Assembly (NCBI GenBank): GCA_032718475.1
Contig: JAUCBJ010002762.1
Location: 62,001 to 126,000, forward strand
Origin: Nemertoderma westbladi
Taxonomy: Eukaryota > Xenacoelomorpha > Nemertodermatida > Nemertodermatidae
DNA length: 64,000 bases
Direction of reading: 5' to 3'
Shown piece after piece: positions 20,559-29,200 of the stretch. The notes under the pieces were generated by a model. It worked only from the letters and a program-made list of their open reading frames with translations, was not told the DNA's origin and searched no databases. Positions within the stretch are counted from its first letter, which is position 1, and each line of letters opens with the position of its first letter. The position numbers were made by a program, and so were the translations under genes.

Positions 20559-23348
20559 CTACTAGGATCGGCATGCTGCATTGCAGCTGCATTTTTAAGA
20601 ATGCTGTGCCGGCTTGTCAACAAAATTGCACCGCCACAACTCCCTATCACCCATGACATTTGCTAGATCATCCGCATCTTTAAGGCCAGTGTCCTTTAAG
20701 ATGCGTCTCAAGAAAGTCATGGGCTGTCCACCATGCTTATTCACTCCATGAGGCTGCCAAAGTACAAGATTATGCACTGGCTGGTCCTCACGGCGAAAGC
20801 AATGTCCTGCAAAGCGGAGGCGATTTTGTTCTAGTGTCAAGCTTGGGGGAACCAATGAGACACCTCCAATGTTATATAGTGTCTGGTTGGAGATGTGTGC
20901 ATTGTACTTGACACAATGAACCCGGCGTAGCATTCTTGTGAATGTGCCATCCAGAGATTTGGTGTCCTCAGCAGTTAGAGCCCAGCATGGACTCCCATAG
21001 AGGAGTACTGGAACTACTGCTGCTCTAAATAATCGGACCTTAAGTTTCCGATTAATTCTCGGTGACTTCCAAATCCTGGAAAGCCTATTCAAGGCTGCCC
21101 ATGCCTTTCCCTTACGTATTCGAAGGTCCTCACCTGACTTCCGGATCCATGATCCCAGGTAACAGAAGTCGTCCACATGCTCAAGCATACCATCCTTTGA
21201 GCTTATGCTCATCCGATCAGAGACTTGCTGAGGACATTCAAAGTTAACTGTCAGAATTTTGGTCTTTCTGGAGTTAATAAAAAGACCAACACTAGAAGCA
21301 GCATGTTCTAATGAGCTGAGGAGCCGTTGGGCTCCCTCTAATGATTCTGAGAGTACTCCTAAGTCATCAGCAAAGTCTAGATCAGTTAGGTACTTGGCAG
21401 GATTTCCTCGACTTCTGGAGCCAGTAGTTGGAGTTATCATCACCCCATCATCATTATGATGATCTAAGGACATGCGTAGAACATAGTCAACCACAATAAT
21501 GAACAAGAATGGTGCAAGTGTGTCTCCTTGGAGGACGCCCCATAACACATCAAATGGTTCTGTGTCACCGTCAACAGTAGACACAAATGTTGTCGAACCA
21601 TCGTATACTGATCTGATTGCTGCAATAATTTCATCAGGAATCCCATATAATGAAAGTATGCTGAACATACGTGAGCGAGAGACTGAATCAAAGGCCTTGA
21701 AGAAGTCAACAAAGATAACAGCCAGATGCCTGTCTTTCTTTTTTGATAATTCTTCAATTATCCTTCTAAGTGCCAAAATGGGCTCCATGGTCCCACGACC
21801 TTTACGGAACCCATTCTGATTTCCACGGAGCAGTCTCTCAATGGGATCCCTGATGCGATTTAATAGAATCCTATTGTATAGCTTTGCAGCAATCGAGATC
21901 AATGAGATTCCCCGAAAAGAACCATAGAGTGTTAGGTTGCCCTTCTTGGGAACTGGCACCAACTTATTTGTTTTCATTTCTTGTGGGACTCTTGTTGTAC
22001 GGTACATGTCTACTATGATGGGATAGATGAGCTTTAAACACTCAGGTATTTTAAAGACCTCAGGGGGAACACCATCTACTCCACTGGCACGATTGGTCTT
22101 AATGCTCTTTGCAGCAGCCTTCACTTCTGCAAAGGAGATATCGCCAATGGGAATATCTGGGAGTACAGACTCAGACACCTTTACTTCTATAAAGTTATCA
22201 GGCAATACCCTGTCATTATTGAGGAGCTTTTCAAAGTGGGCTTTCCAACCATTGAGGCGATCGGCTGGTGATTCAGCCTTAACCTTGGTGGTTGGTTGGC
22301 TTTTCCGCCCAGTAAGCAGATTGATCGATTTCCATGCCTGGGATGATTGCCTGCTGTCGTCAGCATCATTGATGGCATCAACCTGTTTGTTTATTAGCTC
22401 CTGTAGATTAACAGAGTACTGCCTGTTCAGGGACCTAGATGCAGCCTTAACTGCATTCTTGGCCGCTGTAGTCTGTTTGAGTCGGGACTCTTTCTGCGCC
22501 TTATGAAGGTCATTTCGGCACTTTTGAATTTTGTTGTCAGTCCAGGGGGCCCTTTTCCTGTTTCGAGGGTATACAGGAACTGTTTCTGCAGCTGCTAACT
22601 TAACTGCTTCTGTAAAGGCAGTATAGCCCTCACAGTGATCTGCCGCCTCAGAGGCAAGAGCCTCATACCTGTTGCTCAGCTGTAGTGTGAAGCTGGATCT
22701 CACACTTGGCTGTTGCAACAGAGAGGACCAGTCATGCCGCGGCAAGGCAGATTTCGTTGTTCTGCTAGCACGCAGACTAAGTCTTACCTTGGCCACAATA
22801 AGGCGGTGATCACTGGAGAAGGGTCGAAGTGTAAATGCATTACAGTCTTGTATAGAGCTCCTGTATTTCCTACGAAACAGAATATGGTCTATCTGGGACT
22901 TGTGACCACTGGGTCCACTATGAGTCCATAGCTTTCCAGTTCGCTTCTTGAACTGGGTTCCAGCCGAAAACAATCCATTTCCAGAGATAAAATCCTGAAG
23001 ATGGACAGAATTTCGGTTAACACTATTGCTATAGACCCAGGGCGATGTAGGTGATTGATGCAGACTTGCATTAAGGTCTCCCAGGAATGTTAAGAATGCA
23101 TGCTGATCCACTCCATCAGTAGCTGCTTGTAGATTGTGGTAGAAATTTTCCACCTCCTCTACAGGGGCAACACTAGTTGGAGAGTAGCACACAATCAGAA
23201 CCACCTTAGGAAACTTCTTAGCCAGTCTTCCAGAACATGAGAAGTGGCAACGGATGATGCGGTTAGAGATTTGGTCTATTTTGTCCAATGCTGCATGTGC
23301 AGTTGGATTCATCAATAGACCAATTCCACCATTGCCACTATCATCTGC
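20559..23348 (-). mobile_element. Non-LTR retrotransposon (family 1, copy 2), 5'-truncated
   Basis: A 2790-bp minus-strand LINE flanked by the 12-bp target duplication TGATCAAAATTA (20547-20558 and 23349-23360). Its 3' end is GCCGATCCTAGTAG without a poly-A tail; other copies show two or three TAG repeats there. The 5' end is inside the endonuclease domain, typical of incomplete reverse transcription. The uninterrupted site exists in the 5' LTR at 3215-3226. It is an APE-endonuclease class LINE; the RT and C-terminal region resemble RTE-type elements, but the clade is not settled by eye. Confidence 0.95.
20595..23315 (-). CDS. LINE endonuclease/reverse transcriptase, N-terminally truncated
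   Basis: 906 residues open from ATG 23315; the homologous frame extends upstream to the truncation point (..GGIGLLMNP), so this ATG is internal to the ancestral ORF. The endonuclease part includes FLGDLNASL (about residue 78), SQIDHILFRR (about 145) and SSDHRLIVAKV (about 170), the last carrying the SDH catalytic signature. The RT part has NQNGFRKGRGT, FVDFFKAFDSV, GVLQGDTLAPFLFI and DLDFADDLGVLS (catalytic FADD, about residue 645). The C-terminal region has YGSPCWALTAED, LRRVHCVKYN and RLRFAGHCFRREDQPVHNLVLWQPHG. No internal stop is present. The RT could in principle be active but the endonuclease is incomplete and no promoter remains, so the copy is presumably dead. Confidence 0.92.
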   Translation of the reverse strand: MMNPTAHAALDKIDQISNRIIRCHFSCSGRLAKKFPKVVLIVCYSPTSVAPVEEVENFYHNLQAATDGVDQHAFLTFLGDLNASLHQSPTSPWVYSNSVNRNSVHLQDFISGNGLFSAGTQFKKRTGKLWTHSGPSGHKSQIDHILFRRKYRSSIQDCNAFTLRPFSSDHRLIVAKVRLSLRASRTTKSALPRHDWSSLLQQPSVRSSFTLQLSNRYEALASEAADHCEGYTAFTEAVKLAAAETVPVYPRNRKRAPWTDNKIQKCRNDLHKAQKESRLKQTTAAKNAVKAASRSLNRQYSVNLQELINKQVDAINDADDSRQSSQAWKSINLLTGRKSQPTTKVKAESPADRLNGWKAHFEKLLNNDRVLPDNFIEVKVSESVLPDIPIGDISFAEVKAAAKSIKTNRASGVDGVPPEVFKIPECLKLIYPIIVDMYRTTRVPQEMKTNKLVPVPKKGNLTLYGSFRGISLISIAAKLYNRILLNRIRDPIERLLRGNQNGFRKGRGTMEPILALRRIIEELSKKKDRHLAVIFVDFFKAFDSVSRSRMFSILSLYGIPDEIIAAIRSVYDGSTTFVSTVDGDTEPFDVLWGVLQGDTLAPFLFIIVVDYVLRMSLDHHNDDGVMITPTTGSRSRGNPAKYLTDLDFADDLGVLSESLEGAQRLLSSLEHAASSVGLFINSRKTKILTVNFECPQQVSDRMSISSKDGMLEHVDDFCYLGSWIRKSGEDLRIRKGKAWAALNRLSRIWKSPRINRKLKVRLFRAAVVPVLLYGSPCWALTAEDTKSLDGTFTRMLRRVHCVKYNAHISNQTLYNIGGVSLVPPSLTLEQNRLRFAGHCFRREDQPVHNLVLWQPHGVNKHGGQPMTFLRRILKDTGLKDADDLANVMGDRELWRCNFVDKPAQHS

Positions 23349-23799
23349 TGATCAAAATTAGTGAAGGTCGGCAGATCAGTGTCAGCAGTGTGCGGTAGTA
23401 TGCATGAATATGACAGATAACAAAGCATTTCCTAAAGAATGCGCTTTATACGTAAATCATTAGCCATCCCATTGTGTTTAGTGTAAGTCGTAACTCTGTT
23501 TACATACTTAGAGCGCCACGTCCTAAAGGAACTGTTAATATTTCCCGAAAGCGAATAATATTTGTCAGAGATTATATATTAACGATCAATCGAATAATAC
23601 AGTAGGTCTACACCGCAATAAGGTCAAAGCAACCGAATCCAGTCTCCCTTAACCGTGGGTGAATGATCGCGCATAGACTGGCTTCGGCTAATGTAGTTTT
23701 ATGTGTATCAAATACTTGTTATAGGCTAAAGTCGATTTATAACCTAGAAGAAACCTAAATTTGGCAGGTTAAACTGCTAAAGGTCTAAAAGCGCGAACA
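23349..23799 (+). repeat. BEL element 3' LTR, 3' portion (after LINE)
   Basis: Starts with the right copy of the 12-bp LINE target duplication (23349-23360), then continues as in the 5' LTR from 'gtgaaggtcggcagatcagtgt' to GCGCGAACA. It is followed by the element's own 5-bp target duplication CCGGG (23800-23804). Confidence 0.95.
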
Positions 23800-23930
23800 C
23801 CGGGTCATGGCGCCGACATCGGCCCATTCCTCGAAGATCCTAAACTTCTCCTCATCGTCCATCCAGTCACACTGGCGTCCATAGTGCCCCCGGAAGTTGC
23901 ACTTAGAACACTGGTTGTGCAACCGTGGAC
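23800..23930 (-). pseudogene. Gene X, third zinc-knuckle segment (shifted frame)
   Basis: A minus-strand frame, offset from the 23903-25534 frame, encodes CSKCNFRGHYGRQC. This is a perfect C-x2-C-x4-H-x4-C knuckle, followed by an acidic segment ending ADVGAMTR at the BEL insertion point. It then continues in the 1957-2480 piece. The upstream frame stops at 23903, so a small indel near 23930 separates the two. Best read as the direct continuation of X. Confidence 0.75.
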
Positions 23931-25534
23931 CTATGACTCGACTCGCGGCAGTAGAGACACCTAGTCCCCTTTTGGAATCGGTACAAGCAGCTCCTTTCCT
24001 GGTGAGTCTGCCTCCCGCAGTAATCGCAGCCGAGTACCAATGCCTCCCGCCCCACGTCGTCTTTCATACCAAGCGATCTCCTCGGTCTATGGAGTCGCTG
24101 GTAAGCGAACTTCTGGACGTTAGCATCCCTGTCCACGTCTATCTCCTCGCCCCGCCTGGGCATCGTCTCTCCGAATACTACCCATGTTGCCGTTCCCAGT
24201 TGCTTGCCCAACCTGATGGTGCTCCCCGCGAAATCCATCGCCGGCTCTTCATGCACCCAGGCCCGCTTGCCGGGTCTATCCCAGAAGGCTCTCACCCCGC
24301 TAGCTGTCACCACCCTCCCGCCAACCCAGTCCGTGTCCGAGTGGCCGATTCTCCCGATGGGTGGCATCTCTCCGAACTCGTTGTCATCCTCGTCCTCCTC
24401 TGGGAGTGGCTCCAATCCCGGTATCCCGGTGGATCCACTGTGTCCCTTCCCACCTTGGCTCTCGTCCGTGACTCTCCATCCTTCCAGTTCCCCTGGCCTC
24501 CTCTGCGTGAAATCGCCCTTGGCGCCCGCTGGTATGGGCGTTGTCTGCAATCCCGATGTCGACTCTTTCGGTGACCCTACCGTCCACCCCAATTCTCGCC
24601 CTAGAGACTCGCCCGAACTCACTGATGTCCAGTGTAGGTCGTCTAAGGCCACCTGTTCCTCGAATCCGTAGCCCTCTCCTCTAGCTTCCGCCTCCCTTTC
24701 TTCTGCCTCCCTCCTTTCTTGCCTAGCAATTTCTTCCAATCGCTTCGCCTCTCGTCTATCCGCCTCTAGCTGCTCCCACCTCTGATATGGCATATCCACC
24801 TCCCCGTCTACTAGATATTGGCAGTTATAATATACCGACTCGCCCTTCAGCCCCGGGTGGTCTACCAGACCCTCGAAAGCCACTTTGAAGGCTCTTCTGT
24901 AGTTCAGGGGTGATCCCGATAGCAGGAAAGCCGTTGGTTCTCTCTCGATGACCACGGTCATGAATACGTTTAGCAAACCTATCATTATCCAGTCCTCCTG
25001 CAGGATATATCGCTTCTGATATACCTTTATCGCTCCTCTCCAGAATTGATACACCTCTTGCTTCCCCGGTCTCGCTCCCCATTTCAGCGAGTTCGCCAAC
25101 TTTGCTCCGTACTCCTCTCTGAATGTACTCCAGTCCATTGGCTTGTGGCATACGAGCCCCATTAGCTGGCCCATCGCCACCGCTCCACAATGGCCTGCGT
25201 TCTCTACTAGTCCCAACCCGTCTGGCGCTGTCATAGCCATGTATACCGTTTGCATGTCCAGGAGGTTGGGGGTCTCTGGACCGATGATCCTCTCCGCGTC
25301 GTCGCGGATCGCCGATCCCACCTTTATCGTCGACTTCTCTATTACTAGGGTTTGCACCGCCTTTGGCAACCGGTTTAACTTCGGCCCGTTCTTCTTCCCA
25401 TACGTTCCCAGATCGAACAGGAAAATGTCCCCATTTGGCGCAGCCAAATGTAGGAGTATGGTTCTGGCCGACCCCGCCGACCCTCTCCTCGAACCTTCCT
25501 CGTCTTCCACGGTCCCCTCATCGTCTAGGACCAT
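23903..25534 (-). pseudogene. Gene X, exonuclease-like plus zinc-knuckle part of a Gag-like protein
   Basis: 543 residues from ATG 25534, immediately after an in-frame TAA (25535-25537). The N-terminus VLDDEGT matches the D-x-E motif I of DEDD 3'-5' exonucleases. It is followed by ILLHLAAPNGDIFLFDLGTY and IKVGSAIRDDAERI, which resemble the beta-strands and motif II (G-x5-D) of the RNase D/WRN/EXD1 group. Motif III is less clear (RYILQEDW, about residue 175). Next are a Glu/Arg-rich helix (about 260-300), an acidic Pro/Gly-rich linker, and near the C-terminus a CCHC knuckle CDYCGRQTHQERSC with a partial second (CLYCRESSH). The last fits a retroelement Gag or an RNA-binding protein. It reads as the middle of one protein that also includes 25535-25984, 23800-23930 and 1957-2480. 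No RT is seen, so the type of element or gene is unknown. Confidence 0.7.
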
Positions 25535-25984
25535 TTATCCTCCCCTGCTGACGGACTCTACGAACCTCTTCCAGTCCTTTCTCGGTGGTTCCTTTGGATA
25601 CTTCGGTATCCCGAACTTCGCCTCGTCTCCCTTTACCACGTAGTGGAAATGCTCGAAGATCGCGTTGTCTAGCGACGGTGTCCTGTAGGTCCCGACCAGC
25701 CGCTGTTCGTGCACCTCCCTGAAAAGGTCCTGCAGTGCTCGCGCTTTGTGACCCCTCTCTAACCGCTCGTAGTATCCCCTCGTCTTCTCTTCCAGATGCC
25801 TTTCGGTGAAATCCACCAGTATCTCCTTTCCTCCCAACTCCGCCTTTCTCTTTCTGACAAGTTTCTCCGCCATTTCAAACTCTCCCGATCGCTCACCTAT
25901 AAGGTGGGGCCTTGCCAAGGCACAATACAAGTGAGTGATATAGTTAGGATGGTCTGTACAGTCCGACAATGGCCTATCTCTCAC
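25535..25984 (-). pseudogene. Gene X, N-terminal part before the in-frame stop
   Basis: An open frame of 149 codons in the same frame as the exonuclease part, separated from it by one TAA. The first ATG is at 25873 (MAEKLVRKRKAEL). Open frame extends to a GTG at 25984, just after an in-frame TAA and a 'ctaacattcag' that could be a 3' splice site. The sequence is basic and helical and ends KRFVESVSRGG. No domain recognised. The stop may be a mutation, or a gag/pro-type readthrough; the nearby ATG at 25534 would also allow reinitiation (TAAATG). Confidence 0.6.
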
Positions 25985-26275
25985 TGAATGTTAGGTTATC
26001 GCCTAATTTTCCTACTTTTATTTCCTAAAAGTGCTTAATTTACTAAATTCTGTAATTTTGTCCGTTACTTTAATTATATTCTGGAATATTTTTCTTACTG
26101 TTGTCATAATTTGTCTAATTTCTAATTTTTAATATTTATTTTTAATCCTACAACTGTGCTATCAGTATTTACTAATGGATTATTCTATTTTAATCCACAT
26201 TCTGGCCTACTCTATGGGCTGTGCAGTACAGTAGTATATCTCGTGCGTCCTACACGATCTGTCCTGCTGTACCCA
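25985..26275. other. AT-rich flank between gene X and the satellite
   Basis: About 290 bp, no coding signal. It is the 5' side of gene X on the minus strand and merges into the satellite after 'gtacccaagcat'. No LTR partner of 834-1195 is visible here. Confidence 0.6.
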
Positions 26276-29200
26276 AGCATAGCATTAGCATAGCATTAGC
26301 ATAGCATTAGCATAGCATTAGCATAGCATTAGCATAGCATTAGCATAGTATTAGCATAGCATTAGCATAGCATTAGCATAGCATTAGCATAGCATTAGCA
26401 TAGCATTGGCATAGCATTAGCATAGCATTAGCATAGCATTAGCTTAGCATTAGCATAGCATTAGCATAGCATTAGCATAACATTAGCATAACATTAGCAT
26501 AGCATTAGCATAGCATTAGCATAGCATTAGCATAGCATTAGCATAGCATTAGCATAGCATTAGCATAGCATTAGCATAGCATTAGCATAGCATTAGCATA
26601 GCATTAGCATAGCATTAGCATAGCATTAGCATAGCATTAGCATAGCATTAGCATAGCATTAGCATAGCATTAGCATAGCATTAGCATAGCATTAGCATAG
26701 CATTAGCATAGCATTAGCATAGCATTGGCATAGCATTAGCATAGCATTAGCATAGCATTAGCATAGCATTAGCATAGCATTAGCATAGCATTAGCATAGC
26801 ATTAGCATAGCATTAGCATAGCATTAGCATAGCATTAGCATAGCATTAGCATAGCATTAGCATAGCATTAGCATAGCATTAGCATAGCATTAGCATAGCA
26901 TTAGCATAGCATTAGCATAGCATTAGCATAGCATTAGCATAGCATTAGCATAGCATTAGCATAGCATTAGCATAGCATTAGCATAGCATTAGCATAGCAT
27001 TAGCATAGCATTAGCATAGCATTAGCATAGCATTAGCATAGCATTAGCATAGCATTAGCATAGCATTAGCATAGCATTAGCATAGCATTAGCATAGCATT
27101 AGCATAGCATTAGCATAGCATTAGCATAGCATTAGCATAGCATTAGCATAGCATTAGCATAGCATTAGCATAGCATTAGCATAGCATTAGCATAGCATTA
27201 GCATAGCATTAGCATAGCATTAGCATAGCATTAGCATAGCATTAGCATAGCATTAGCATAGCATTAGCATAGCATTAGCATAGCATTAGCATAGCATTAG
27301 CACAGCATTAGCATAGCATTAGCATAGCATTAGCACAGCATTAGCATAGCATTAGCATAGCATTAGCATAGCATTAGCATAGCATTAGCATAGCATTAGC
27401 ATAGCATTAGCATAGCATTAGCATAGCATTAGCATAGCATTAGCATAGCATTAGCATAGCATTAGCATAGCATTAGCATAGCATTAGCATAGCATTAGCA
27501 TAGCATTAGCATAGCATTAGCATAGCATTAGCATAGCATTAGCATAGCATTAGCATAGCATTAGCATAGCATTAGCATAGCATTAGCATAGCATTAGCAT
27601 AGCATTAGCATAGCATTAGCATAGCATTAGCATAGCATTAGCATAGCATTAGCATAGCATTAGCATAGCATTAGCATAGCATTAGCATAGCATTAGCATA
27701 GCATTGGCATAGCATTAGCATAGCGTTAGCATAGCATTAGCATAGCATTAGCATAGCATTAGCATAGCATTAGCATAGCATTAGCATAGCATTAGCATAG
27801 CATTAGCATAGCATTAGCATAGCATTAGCATAGCATTAGCATAGCATTAGCATAGCATTAGCATAGCATTAGCATAGCATTAGCATAGCATTAGCATAGC
27901 ATTAGCATAGCATTAGCATAGCATTAGCATAGCATTAGCATAGCATTAGCATAGCATTAGCATAGCATTAGCATAGCATTAGCATAGCATTAGCATAGCA
28001 TTAGCATAGCATTAGCATAGCATTAGCATAGCATTAGCATAGCATTAGCATAGCATTAGCATAGCATTAGCATAGCATTAGCATAGCATTAGCATAGCAT
28101 TAGCATAGCATTAGCATAGCATTAGCATAGCATTAGCATAGCATTAGCATAGCATTAGCATAGCATTAGCATAGCATTAGCATAGCATTAGCATAGCATT
28201 GGCATAGCATTAGCATAGCGTTAGCATAGCATTAGCATAGCATTAGCATAGCATTAGCATAGCATTAGCATAGCATTAGCATAGCATTAGCATAGCATTA
28301 GCATAGCATTAGCATAGCATTAGCATAGCATTAGCATAGCATTAGCATAGCATTAGCATAGCATTAGCATAGCATTAGCATAGCGTTAGCATAGCATTAG
28401 CATAGCATTAGCATAGCATTAGCATAGCATTAGCATAGCATTAGCATAGCATTGGCATAGCATTAGCATAGCATTAGCATAGCATTAGCATAGCATTAGC
28501 ATAGCATTAGCATAGCATTAGCATAGCATTAGCATAGCATTAGCATAGCATTAGCATAGCATTAGCATAGCATTAGCATAGCATTAGCATAGCATTAGCA
28601 TAGCATTAGCATAGCATTAGCATAGCATTAGCATAGCATTAGCATAGCATTAGCATAGCATTAGCATAGCATTAGCATAGCATTAGCATAGCATTAGCAT
28701 AGCATTAGCATAGCATTAGCATAGCATTAGCATAGCATTAGCATAGCATTATCATAGCGTTAGCATAGCATTAGCATAGCATTAGCATAGCATTAGCATA
28801 GCATTAGCATGGCATTAGCATAGCATTAGCATAGCATTAGCATGGCATTAGCATAGCATTAGCATAGCATTAGCATAGCGTTAGCATAGCATTAGCATAG
28901 CATTAGCATAGCATTAGCATAGCATTAGCATAGCATTAGCATAGCATTGGCATAGCATTGGCATAGCATTAGCATAGCATTAGCATAGCATTAGCATAGC
29001 ATTAGCATAGCATTAGCATAGCATTAGCATAGCATTAGCATAGCATTAGCATAGCATTAGCATAGCATTAGCATAGCATTAGCATAGCATTAGCATAGCA
29101 TTAGCATAGCATTAGCATAGCATTAGCATAGCATTAGCATAGCATTAGCATAGCATTAGCATAGCATTAGCATAGCATTAGCATAGCATTAGCATAGCAT

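Larger units (their letters stand above)
2481..23799 (+). mobile_element. BEL/Pao LTR retrotransposon, with a nested LINE
   Basis: The element is bounded by two LTRs starting TGTAAAGG and ending GCGCGAACA, and flanked by the 5-bp duplication CCGGG (2476-2480 and 23800-23804). The internal order is gag with DUF1759-type region and zinc knuckles, DSG protease, RT with YMDD, RNase H and HHCC/DDE integrase, which is diagnostic of BEL/Pao. The RT/IN order and DUF1758/DUF1759-like features separate it from Gypsy and Copia. Unusual parts are a 2.2-kb leader/gag duplication, very long noncoding leaders and an additional ORF after integrase. The LTRs differ at roughly two dozen sites over about 1.19 kb by hand comparison. 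In-frame stops and frameshifts make this copy non-autonomous. About 18.5 kb remain after removing the 2.79-kb LINE. Confidence 0.93.

Noticed and set aside
23897-24574. Plus-strand open frame opposite gene X
   Set aside because: It is the antisense of the zinc-knuckle and linker region, low in recognisable motifs and explained by high GC content.
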